Shown here piece after piece: positions 14,870 through 22,332 of a DNA stretch of 38,715 bases; positions within the stretch are counted from its first letter, which is position 1; each line of letters opens with the position of its first letter. The translations under genes were made by a program, and so were the position numbers. The notes beneath the pieces are model-generated. The model was not told where the DNA came from, did not search any database, and was given only the letters and a program-made list of their open reading frames with translations. The stretch is from CAMLDH01 sp966250375 (GTDB lineage: Bacteria > Pseudomonadota > Gammaproteobacteria > Burkholderiales > Burkholderiaceae_D): assembly GCA_966250375.1 (NCBI GenBank), contig CBINHE010000038.1, forward strand, positions 1 to 38,715, in the 5' to 3' direction.

Positions 14870-16039
14870 TTATGGAGCAAGCGGCAGATTGTTTTTTTGC
14901 TTCATCTTGATCATGTCGATAATTTGGCTGATTACCGAAAAACGGTAACTCGTCGATGGATGCAGCGCCGTATGCCCGGCCCTGATTTCTGCCGGATAGG
15001 CGATTGCCAATCGTTTCCAGAAATCGAGCGCGTTGTCGATGTCATAGCCGGCGCGGACAAGCATGTAAAGCGCCAGCTTGTCTGCGGTCGCGTCAAGGAC
15101 CGGCGAGTAAGGTGTGAGGCCGGCGGCGAGATCGTCATCCGTTGCCCGTATGTTCAAGGTATGTAACCGGTCAATGACGGCTCCGATATCCATGCGGACC
15201 GATGGCGCCAGCACGTTGTGCGCCATTTCCTTCGCCAATACGTAGGCCAGTTCTTCGTCAGACTGTACAAAACGCAGCATGCCGACGGTGACCATGATAC
15301 GGTCACCATCGGCGTAGCTATTCACATTGACGGTATTGCCGACGTCGATCGTCATGGCGCAGGCTGGCATCAACGGGACATGCATTGTCATGCGCTCGCC
15401 ATCGTGCAAGATCGTCAATGCCAGATTGGAACGGCCTTGCATTTCAGAGGAGATAAGATGCGCGGCGATGCTTTCCGCATCCGGCCCCTGCGGGAGAGGC
15501 TCGATTTCCACTGCAACGAGGATGTCGCCCTTGCTGATACCCGCCAGCGCTGCACCGCCGCCCGGCAATACATTCATGACGTGCAACCGCTCCCCCAGTC
15601 CCAGCATGGATTGCGCCTCGGCGACAAAATCGCCGGAATATGAATATTTAGTCTTGGCGGTGAGGCCAAGCAAGTTGCGAGCGTGGTGCCTGCATAGTTC
15701 GGTATTGCTGACCAATAGCGGCGCCGCGACCCGGTAAAGACGGTCTTGCTGATCGACCCATGTCTGCAACACTGCTGCCTTGTCAACCGACGCAAGCGGC
15801 GCTTCGCGGACAGGTGGTGCTTCCACTTGAGGCAACACTGGGGGAATAGCCGGTGCGGCCGCAGTAGGAGCGGCAGGACTCTGAACGGCAGCATGCCGAG
15901 AAGACACGGACGGCGGGCTTGTCGCCGGCGCTGGCAATTGCGTCACGCAGGCCGCCAAGATGGCTGGCAGTACAAGCACAAGGTATCGTGCACTGAACCT
16001 GTGGACGGCAACAGGATGAAGCAAGATGGCAATGGTCAT
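14870..16039 (-). CDS. Lipoprotein with PDZ domain and degenerate M48 peptidase domain
   Basis: A 389-residue predicted lipoprotein (lipobox L-A-A-C, Cys31) with a Pro/Ala-rich linker to about residue 80. A PDZ domain lies at about 150-225 (G-E-R-L-H-V-M-N-V-L-P-G-G-G-A-A-L-A-G-I-S-K-G-D-I-L). An M48-like domain follows from about 235. The metallopeptidase motif HExxH reads K-E-M-A-H (270-274), so the first zinc ligand is lysine. The downstream E-x-x-A-D is D-A-T-A-D (316-320). A-x-Y-M-L-V-R-A-G-Y-D and the W-K-R-L segment are still family-like. It is probably catalytically dead or altered, and a periplasmic scaffold role is only a guess. Its stop lies 63 bases beyond the end of the transposon remnant. 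Confidence 0.8.
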   Translation of the reverse strand: MTIAILLHPVAVHRFSARYLVLVLPAILAACVTQLPAPATSPPSVSSRHAAVQSPAAPTAAAPAIPPVLPQVEAPPVREAPLASVDKAAVLQTWVDQQDRLYRVAAPLLVSNTELCRHHARNLLGLTAKTKYSYSGDFVAEAQSMLGLGERLHVMNVLPGGGAALAGISKGDILVAVEIEPLPQGPDAESIAAHLISSEMQGRSNLALTILHDGERMTMHVPLMPACAMTIDVGNTVNVNSYADGDRIMVTVGMLRFVQSDEELAYVLAKEMAHNVLAPSVRMDIGAVIDRLHTLNIRATDDDLAAGLTPYSPVLDATADKLALYMLVRAGYDIDNALDFWKRLAIAYPAEIRAGHTALHPSTSYRFSVISQIIDMIKMKQKNNLPLAP

Positions 16040-16044
16040 CGCAA

Positions 16045-16311
16045 TTATTTTCCGCGTCGGTTTTTATCGAGGATTGCAAGCAAAATCAGAGTATAGGCGA
16101 CCAGCCTGATCGCGTAGTAAGCCGGTGTATCTTCACTTTGCGGCGATGCCATTCCAATCAGGATTCGATTCACGGCTTCCAGAAAAAACGATGCCGAAAA
16201 ATAGAGGAAAAAGCGATCTTGCGTGCTTTTCCAAAAGCGGAGAAAAAACAAGCTTGCGATCATGGACGCCATGGCGACTGCGCCGGCAAGCATGGCATTG
16301 ATGACAATCAT
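16045..16311 (-). CDS. Small membrane protein, DUF5985-like (first copy)
   Basis: An 88-residue protein with three predicted membrane helices (about 5-23, 34-54 and 65-82) and a basic C terminus (DKNRRGK). The L-F-F-L-R-F-W-K-S-T-x-D-R-F-F-L-Y-F segment is characteristic of this uncharacterised family. It overlaps the next gene upstream by 4 nt and is followed after 5 nt by the PDZ/M48 lipoprotein, so the four minus-strand genes from 16956 down probably form one operon. Function unknown. Confidence 0.75.
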   Translation of the reverse strand: MIVINAMLAGAVAMASMIASLFFLRFWKSTQDRFFLYFSASFFLEAVNRILIGMASPQSEDTPAYYAIRLVAYTLILLAILDKNRRGK

Positions 16312-16565
16312 TCATCCTCCCAGATCAATCCGTATAGCAAAGGCAGCAGCGCGGCCAGCGCGGCGACTGGACGCCAGGTCGACAAGTCGGTTTCGGGGAA
16401 AACGAGCCGGTCGACCACCAGCAGCAGGCTGTTCAGAAACATCCCCGAAAAGCAGAGTCCGCTCCATAGCAATATACGGTGTCTGGTTTTCACGTAGCTG
16501 CGTAGTAACAGCCAGGAACACGCGAATGCGGTGCATGCGCACAGGGTATAGATAGCGGCTGCCAT
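16308..16565 (-). CDS. Small membrane protein, DUF5985-like (second copy)
   Basis: An 85-residue protein with three membrane helices, similar in layout to its neighbour: helix, then a basic loop (R-S-Y-V-K-T-R-H-R-I-L-L-W-S), helix with N-S-L-L-L, helix, and an acidic end (WEDE). I chose the ATG at 16565 over the longer frame because AAGGA lies 8 nt upstream and the longer frame would overlap the preceding gene by 29 nt. It ends inside the start of the other copy, which suggests translational coupling and a heterodimer-like pair. Function unknown. Confidence 0.75.
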   Translation of the reverse strand: MAAAIYTLCACTAFACSWLLLRSYVKTRHRILLWSGLCFSGMFLNSLLLVVDRLVFPETDLSTWRPVAALAALLPLLYGLIWEDE

Positions 16566-16566
16566 A

Positions 16567-16956
16567 TTACGGGTCCTTTCGCCATAGAAAGGCATCGGCG
16601 AACTTCTGCGCCTTCTTGTTGCCTTGGGAGTGAATGATGCTCGTCACATCGACGAGATGTTTTGCATAAGTTTCTGCCAGCCGGTCAATCATTTGCTTGA
16701 GATCCTCGGACTGCGGCTGATAGCGATACGACAGTCGCTCCTGGTCGACAAGTGTGAGGACACCTGATGCATGCAATTGCGCGAGCAATCCGGCTGCCGC
16801 CTTTTCGCTTACATACAGGCGCTTCGCCACATGCTTGTGGTCCCATTCCTGAGTTGTATTTTCGCGCAGCAATAGCATCGCTTCCAGATAGGGAATCGAA
16901 GGGATGCTGATCAGGATGAAGCGTTTTACATCGTCCGGGATAGAGGCCCAATCCAT
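16567..16956 (-). CDS. Putative winged-helix regulator
   Basis: A 129-residue soluble protein. Residues about 20-95 look like a winged helix: P-Y-L-E-A-M-L-L-L-R, then K-H-V-A-K-R-L-Y-V-S-E-K-A-A-A-G-L-L-A-Q-L as a likely recognition helix, then G-V-L-T-L with a wing Y-R-Y. A helical tail with an S-Q-G-N-K-K-A-Q-K-F-A-D-A-F segment ends the protein. It is first in a tight operon with the two small membrane proteins and the PDZ/M48 lipoprotein. It may regulate them, but no binding site is evident. Confidence 0.65.
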   Translation of the reverse strand: MDWASIPDDVKRFILISIPSIPYLEAMLLLRENTTQEWDHKHVAKRLYVSEKAAAGLLAQLHASGVLTLVDQERLSYRYQPQSEDLKQMIDRLAETYAKHLVDVTSIIHSQGNKKAQKFADAFLWRKDP

Positions 16957-17363
16957 ACTCTCTCGCTAGGTCAACACTTTTTCTTCACATGCAGGATGGG
17001 ATTGCCTGTCGCCAGGAAATGCCGGCATCAGGGCAGAATATCTCAAGGAAATTATATTGCTACAAATGTATATTTGGGGCACTATATACCTTGGATACTG
17101 TGATGGCAACCTGCGTGACCGCGTTGAAAAGCCACGGCATTGCATTCGTCCAACATTGACGAGATGATGCATGTCGATGCGTCAAAGCCAACACAGGATA
17201 ATGTAACGATGAGGTTACCGGCCTCTTCAAGCCCCCCTTTGTCGGGAGGCTTTTTCACTACGTGATCGTCTTTATCTTCTTTCAATGCCCTGCGCATTGG
17301 CCCCATGGTTACGCTGCGCGCTGATTTGGGCAAGAGACAAGCCGGATACGTAGGGGATCTGAT
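16957..17363. other. Gene-free spacer with a plus-strand terminator
   Basis: About 400 bases between a minus-strand operon and a plus-strand pseudogene. No coding sequence is supported. It includes an AT-rich segment (17040-17100) and a rho-independent-type hairpin at 17229-17255 that has no coding gene in front of it. Confidence 0.5.
17229..17255 (+). terminator. Orphan rho-independent terminator
   Basis: AAGCCCCCC at 17229-17237 pairs with GGGAGGCTT at 17244-17252 with one mismatch. It closes a 6-nt loop and runs into TTTTT. No open reading frame precedes it on this strand, so it could end a small RNA started in the AT-rich region near 17060-17100, or be left from a lost gene. Confidence 0.6.
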
Positions 17364-18167
17364 ATGTTGCGTTCATTGAAATTGTCGTCAAGGTTCTTGA
17401 TTCCCCCTCTTGCTCGCTTTGTCGGCATTGGCTTATCTGGTGGTGCCGCTGGTCGACAATCAGACCTTGCACTGGTTCGTGCGCGACCTCGATATCCGCT
17501 CGCAGCTCTTGGGGAGAACCTTGTCTGAGCCGCTTGCCGATTTGGTGCAACAGGGCGCGCGCGGAAAAATCAATGCATTGTTTACACAGTCGATCCAGGA
17601 TGAACGACTCTATGCGCTGGCATTTTGTGACTTGTCGAGCCAGATTCGTTACAAGACCAATACCATGCCCGCGTCGTTGCAATGCAAGCTGCCAACGGAA
17701 TGCGCCAGATCATGCATGGGCTGCAATGGGATATCATTGATCCTGGCCTCATAATCGAGCATAAGGCCTATTCGATCTGCGTACACTACCGCTTGGCGTG
17801 AGACCGGGAAAAAGCCGCGCGCGAGGTTGGAGCGGCGTTGCCGCAACTCGATCCGGCGCCGCTTGTGATCGGTGGAAAATGCGGCATCAACCTGCTGCCG
17901 GCCGGCGCGCCGACCAAGCGGCTGGCGCTGGAGCGTTTGCTCATGCTCGAAGAAAAGCGGACGGCATTCTTTATTGGCGACGACGAGACCGATGAAATCG
18001 TGTTTCGCAATGCACCGCCGGACTGGGTCACGGTCCGTGTGGAACGCGACAGGAACAGCGCGGCGCGCTTTTTCCTGCATCATCAGAGTGAAATGACGGA
18101 GTGCCTGCAACTCATCGCCAGACTGTGGGATGAATATACGCCGCGTCGGCGCTTACTCGTTCGATAG
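17364..18167 (+). pseudogene. Collapsed trehalose-6-phosphate synthase/phosphatase gene
   Basis: Two ends of a longer gene or gene pair remain. From ATG 17364 (AGGGGATC ribosome site), with a frameshift near 17405, the sequence reads as the N-terminal membrane/sensor segment of a membrane-linked trehalose synthase (Y-L-V-V-P-L-V-D-N-Q-T-L-H-W-F-V-R-D-L-D-I-R-S, then Q-D-E-R-L-Y-A-L-A-F-C-D). The glycosyltransferase core is missing. From about 17700 the C-terminal part of an OtsB phosphatase follows: I-E-H-K-A-Y-S, H-Y-R-L-A, an in-frame TGA, then G-G-K-C-G-I-N-L-L-P-A-G and G-D-D-E-T-D-E. A large internal deletion, a frameshift and a stop make it inactive. Confidence 0.75.
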
Positions 18168-18219
18168 GCAAATGGTGGTAAGTTGACGACGATGAATCTT
18201 GGATGGGGAAACAGATCCG

Positions 18220-19314
18220 ATGACGTTTGTTTTTATGGAAAACACTTTGTTCGACTGGAGTATCGCGCTGGCCGTGGCGATGGTGCTAGCCGGGTTGATG
18301 TATCTGGCCAAAAATATCGCCGTCCAGCGACTGTCGATTGTCGCGCAACGCACGCAAACGCATCTTGATGATGTGGCCGTCGGCATGCTGTCGGCGACAC
18401 GCCTGCCGTTCATCGCGATCATCGCGTTTTATTTAGGCGCTTATTTTTTTCTCGAATTGCCGGCGGCCAAGCAGACCGCCGTTTTCCGCTGTGCCGTCAT
18501 CGCGCTGCTGGTTCAAGCGGCGTTATGGGGCGACAAGGGCATCCGGCTGTGGCTGGCGCATTGCATGAAACGCGCGCAGGCGGTCGATGCAGCGAGCATC
18601 ACATCGACGGCGGCGCTGGGATTCATCGCACGCCTGACGCTGTGGATCGTCATTGCCTTGATGATCCTAGATAACCTGGGTTTCAACATCACGACCCTGA
18701 TTGCCAGCCTGGGCATTGGCGGCATCGCGGTGGCGCTGGCGGTGCAAAACATCCTCGGCGATATCTTTGCGTCGCTGTCGATCGTCCTGGACAAGCCGTT
18801 TACCGTCGGTGACTTCATCATCGTCGATGATGTGATGGGTACGGTCGAGTTTGTCGGATTGAAAACCACCCGTCTGCGCAGTCTATCCGGCGAGCAGATC
18901 GTCTTCTCCAACACGGACCTGTTGAAGAGCCGCATTCGCAACTACAAGCATATGCAGCAGCGCCGTGCCGTGTTTACCATCGGTGTGGCCTACCAGACGA
19001 CGGAAGCGCAATTGCGTTTGATTCCGCAAATCGTGCGCGAGGCGATCGAAGCGCAACCGAATACCCGTTTCGACCGCGCGCACTTCAAGGCGTATGGTGA
19101 GTCGTCGCTGGATTTCGAAGTGGTGTATTACCTTGCTGACCCCGACTACAACCTGTACATGGATATTCAGCAAGCCATCAATCTGGCGCTTTTCAGCCGA
19201 TTTGCACAGGAAAAAATCGAGTTTGCCTATCCGAGCCGCACCGTTTACCTGGTCAATCCGGACAAACCTGAATGCCAGGTAAAGCCGATGGCGTCATCGT
19301 GCGGGCAAGGATAG
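18220..19314 (+). CDS. MscS-family mechanosensitive channel
   Basis: A 364-residue inner-membrane channel. Four to five membrane helices precede the MscS pore helix at about 165-190 (L-I-A-S-L-G-I-G-G-I-A-V-A-L-A-V-Q-N). The beta domain follows (L-D-K-P-F-T-V-G-D-F-I and V-G-L-K-T-T-R-L-R-S-L-S-G-E), then I-V-F-S-N-T-D-L-L-K-S-R-I-R-N-Y and the C-terminal cage domain. The family releases solutes on hypo-osmotic shock. Two in-frame alternatives exist (TTG 18199, ATG 18235); GGGGAA upstream favours 18220. It sits right after the trehalose pseudogene, which is also linked to osmotic stress. Confidence 0.92.
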   Translation: MTFVFMENTLFDWSIALAVAMVLAGLMYLAKNIAVQRLSIVAQRTQTHLDDVAVGMLSATRLPFIAIIAFYLGAYFFLELPAAKQTAVFRCAVIALLVQAALWGDKGIRLWLAHCMKRAQAVDAASITSTAALGFIARLTLWIVIALMILDNLGFNITTLIASLGIGGIAVALAVQNILGDIFASLSIVLDKPFTVGDFIIVDDVMGTVEFVGLKTTRLRSLSGEQIVFSNTDLLKSRIRNYKHMQQRRAVFTIGVAYQTTEAQLRLIPQIVREAIEAQPNTRFDRAHFKAYGESSLDFEVVYYLADPDYNLYMDIQQAINLALFSRFAQEKIEFAYPSRTVYLVNPDKPECQVKPMASSCGQG

Positions 19315-19822
19315 CGGTGACGCTGCCGGCGAAAAAAACAGTGAGGCGGACACGGCCGCGATCGATGCCCTCGCTCGTGCGATCGACCGCGAGCTGATTG
19401 GTCTTGCAACCATCTGGACATTTGACCATGTGCAATGACTTCGTGAATATGCACAAGGCACAGCAATGGTTGCTGTCGCCGCTGGCGATAATTGGCGCCG
19501 GCTTGCTGCCGGCGCAGATTGTGGGACTGGGACTGCAAAAAAAGCGCGCCAAAATTGTATGGCGCGGTCATCGCCGGATTGATCTTGGGCGTTAGCGGTT
19601 TTCGGCTGCTCGATGCGTCGCTGCTCTCGCAATTTCAGGAGCTGTTCAATGCCGCCGCTGAAATCTTTCAAAGGCGCCGGCGCGTTAAGTTCTACCCGGT
19701 AGGCGGCGTGCGCGAGCGGGCTGGCGAGGCATGCAAACATGCAAGCAAGCAAAGCAAGGCGTAGCGCATGCAGAGGGCAGCAAGTCCAGAATGCTGTACG
19801 CCTTCAAGGCGTCTCCCGCTGG
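19315..19822. other. Eroded region between the mscS-type gene and the BON gene
   Basis: About 500 bases without an intact gene. On the minus strand, the reading beginning near 19770 gives a signal peptide ending S-P-L-A-H-A and then A-Y-R-V-E-L-N-A-P-A-P-L-K-D. This resembles the mature start of TamA-type outer-membrane assembly proteins, and it loses similarity after about 15 residues. On the plus strand a hydrophobic stretch around 19470-19650 is broken between frames. Both look like remnants; neither identity is secure. Confidence 0.35.
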
Positions 19823-20137
19823 CTATGGCTTCCTCTTGAGTTGCAAATTGTTGAAGACTTTTTCCACGCCCGTCACCCGCTTCGCGGCCTGCTCCGCGTT
19901 GCGTCTCTGTTGTTCGTTATCGACGAAACCGGCCAAGGACACCACACCGCGATAAGTGTCGACGTTCACTGCCACCGCTTCACCGAGGCCCTGCGTCTGC
20001 GCGATTTCGGTTTTTACCCTGGCCGTAATCGCAGCGTCGTCGATCGTCTGGCCTGTGGAGCGCGAGGTCTGCGTTGATGCGCAAGCGCTCAGAAACAACG
20101 CAAAGATAATGGAAAGAAAGTAAATTGGATGTTTCAT
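19823..20137 (-). CDS. BON-domain lipoprotein
   Basis: A 104-residue predicted lipoprotein: M-K-H-P-I-Y-F hydrophobic leader, lipobox L-S-A-C, then a short linker. A single BON domain follows (I-T-A-R-V-K-T-E-I, then V-D-T-Y-R-G-V-V-S-L-A-G-F-V-D, and A-A-K-R-V-T-G-V-E-K-V-F-N-N-L). BON domains bind phospholipid and occur in OsmY/YraP-type envelope-stress proteins. ATG 20137 has AAGGAG 5 nt upstream; the longer frame is rejected. An envelope protective role is likely. Confidence 0.88.
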   Translation of the reverse strand: MKHPIYFLSIIFALFLSACASTQTSRSTGQTIDDAAITARVKTEIAQTQGLGEAVAVNVDTYRGVVSLAGFVDNEQQRRNAEQAAKRVTGVEKVFNNLQLKRKP

Positions 20138-20394
20138 GGGAACTCCTTTTCTGAGTAGCATGGTGTCGGATTTGAACTTGATTTTGCGGCAGGCGTAGTT
20201 CATATCACCCGCAACTTTTATAACGGCGTGCTGCACGTTAAGCTGATCCGTGAGCAAGTTCAGACCACTATTCCAGGCACTTGCTCAATGGCCCTTTAAC
20301 CCGATCATGGTTGCATTGCACGAAGCAAAGACGTAGCGCATCCTGTGAGAACGAAGGGCGCGCGGCACCTTTCCCGTTGTCGCACGCGTTCGCG

Positions 20395-20955
20395 TTATGC
20401 GGTGCAGTCCACCTGCAACGAGTCGATCGACTTCACAAATTTCAATTCCTTGTTGATATCGTTGATCTGTTGCCCGCCGTTCAGTTTGGCTGCGCTGCCT
20501 TTGTAGTCGCTGTCGCTAAAAACGGTGACGCGGGCATGGGGGCCGACGGTCAGGCTGTCGGCCTTGCGCGACCAATTGATACCGGATGGTGTCTGGAGCG
20601 ACGGCATGGACATCCTGCCGAGGATGGTCAAGATATCGTTGCCTTTCTTCGGCGTTGCATCCTTGTCGGTCAGGCGAACCCAGCAGCCGTTGTTGAGCAT
20701 GGGAGTGGTTTGCACTTCAACCGGGACCAGCACTACCATCGGTACCGTGACTGTCGTCGTATCTACGCTGCTTTGGGTAGTGCCGCCGCTGCTGTTGGTA
20801 TCGCTACTCGTGCCGCTGCTCATGCTGCCGGCACCCGATCCGCTTTGGGGCGGGCTAGAGGGCGATTGCGTAGTTTGCGAAAATGCAACGGTTTGCGCAG
20901 CGACTAGCACTGCGCCAGCTAGCATGGAAAGAATCGGTCGATAAGGTTTCGTCAT
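20395..20955 (-). CDS. Exported beta/gamma-crystallin-like protein
   Basis: A 186-residue protein with a signal peptide (M-T-K-P-Y-R-P, then a hydrophobic core to about residue 26). A Ser/Thr/Gly-rich linker (about 27-65) and a C-terminal domain follow. The last ~50 residues read like a beta/gamma-crystallin motif: A-R-V-T-V-F-S-D-S-D-Y-K-G-S-A, then I-D-S-L-Q-V. Bacterial members often bind calcium or act in the envelope; here the function is unknown. GGAG upstream supports ATG 20955. The gene stands alone and faces away from the next gene-free stretch. Confidence 0.7.
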   Translation of the reverse strand: MTKPYRPILSMLAGAVLVAAQTVAFSQTTQSPSSPPQSGSGAGSMSSGTSSDTNSSGGTTQSSVDTTTVTVPMVVLVPVEVQTTPMLNNGCWVRLTDKDATPKKGNDILTILGRMSMPSLQTPSGINWSRKADSLTVGPHARVTVFSDSDYKGSAAKLNGGQQINDINKELKFVKSIDSLQVDCTA

Positions 20956-21526
20956 GAGTATCTCCATTGAGATTGATCGAGAAACACTCGCAAAAAAATC
21001 ACCTGCTATTGCAGCCAGATCTAATCCTCTTGCGGTGGTGAAAAGCAGTAACGGCAAGCCCCATGCCAAACAGCGCAATCGGGTGTGGCCCACTCCCAGT
21101 GTGCAAGATGTCGCCGTGGATGCGAACGAATCTGTCGATGGAGCAGGCGCTATGCCAGTGTCGACTCGAAAAAGCCAATTCTTTTACAAAAGCATGAAAA
21201 ATTTCAACTGCATGACGGCGCTATCTTGGGCAATGTGACAACGGTGCAAAAAATTTTACAAAATGCGTAATTTGTATTCGTTCAAATGTAAGTTCGGAGG
21301 GAAATTTATCTTTCTTTGACAATGCCTTTCGATCTTGCATATGCTAATGGGATGCCAGATTCAGCAGACAACATGCAGGCGCGAAGCGGCCAAAGCAGCG
21401 CGACTATTCAAGCAGCATTGGCGGGACAAGCAGAGCAGTCAAACCGGCTAAGGCAACAGCACCAATCAAGGCGGCAGCACCGGATCGAGCAAGGAGCAGG
21501 GCGGACAAGCTGCGGCGGGCAGCATC
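20956..21526. other. Gene-poor spacer, probable gene debris
   Basis: About 570 bases without a supported gene. It contains the promoter side of the crystallin-like gene and an AT-rich tract at 21235-21320. At 21390-21525 there is a Gln/Gly/Ser-coding stretch (N-Q-G-G-S-T-G-S-S-K-E-Q-G-G-Q) interrupted by stops, which looks like the tail of a decayed low-complexity protein. Confidence 0.4.
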
Positions 21527-21964
21527 CTACGCGCCGATATCGATCAGCGGCAGCCTGCTTTCCGGATCGAAGCTGCGTTTGAGGTAACTCGGCGACTCGA
21601 TCAGCAGCACCTCCAGCGTCGGCCGCACAAACCCCTGCAGCAAATGGCCGCCGTGCGCGCTGCCGTCGCGCTTGCCGAGCACCACATGGGCATGGACTTT
21701 CGGCTTGCCATCATGCAGCGCGACATCGCCAGCCAGCGTCAGCACTTCGATCTGTTCATCGACCGGAATTTTCTCGTAATCCTTCTTGTCCCAGTCGAAA
21801 TAACCGAGTAATGCCGAACTGAAGGCGCCGATTGCCGTGAACCGGCCCGCCGTCAGGTTGTAGTCTTCGCAAAAACGCTGCAATGACGAAACAGCTTCGT
21901 CACCAGTATCCAGAATCAATGCGTAGGTTCGTTCGTGTGCATCGGCGATGATTTTTTGACGCAT
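21527..21964 (-). CDS. PPC (DUF296) domain DNA-binding-like protein
   Basis: A 145-residue protein made of one PPC/DUF296 domain. It has Y-A-L-I-L-D-T-G-D-E-A near the start and a G-R-F-T-A-I-G-A-F-S-S-A-x-L-G-Y segment. The conserved H-A-H-V-V-L-G-x-x-D-G-x-x-H-G-G-H-L-L region with metal-binding-type histidines lies at about residues 90-110. In plants this fold is part of AT-hook DNA-binding proteins; bacterial stand-alone members form trimers of unknown role. GAAGGG 6 nt upstream selects ATG 21964. Confidence 0.88.
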   Translation of the reverse strand: MRQKIIADAHERTYALILDTGDEAVSSLQRFCEDYNLTAGRFTAIGAFSSALLGYFDWDKKDYEKIPVDEQIEVLTLAGDVALHDGKPKVHAHVVLGKRDGSAHGGHLLQGFVRPTLEVLLIESPSYLKRSFDPESRLPLIDIGA

Positions 21965-22332
21965 GCTATACCCTTCATAGCGTAAATGGCACCACCAGCG
22001 GTGCAGCGCCGACCGCTTTGGTGTAAGCATAAAAATTAGCAAGAGCCGTACCTGTACGCGCATCAGGCCCGGTCAGGAGCACGGGCGCCGGTGTTTGCTG
22101 CGGACGCCACCGGATCGGTCGGACTGAGCATGGCATCGTATTGCATGCCATTTTTCGCATGGCTGCGCTGCCTCAGGCACAAAATATGCGTTGCGAAACA
22201 ATGGGGGGAACCCGATGCGCTATCGCCCAATCCTTAGTGCATTAGTTGCTTTGGTTGATGCGGTTGATGAAGAAAATCTGACAATGTGGAAATTCAGGTA
22301 GGTGGTTTTTTCAGCGACAAGACGAATCGAAC
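21965..22332. other. Divergent spacer with a coding fragment
   Basis: About 370 bases between the minus-strand PPC gene and the plus-strand transporter gene. On the minus strand at 21975-22160, short pieces in two frames (A-M-L-S-P-T-D-P-V-A-S-A-A-N-T and T-G-T-A-L-A-N-F-Y-A-Y-T-K-A) look like the C-terminal end of a lost gene with a frameshift. I do not recognise the family. The right part carries the transporter's promoter region. Confidence 0.35.

Noticed and set aside
14558..15166. 202-codon plus-strand frame over the transposon remnant and the lipoprotein end
   Set aside because: Antisense to both features. It crosses the transposon boundary and has no ribosome site.
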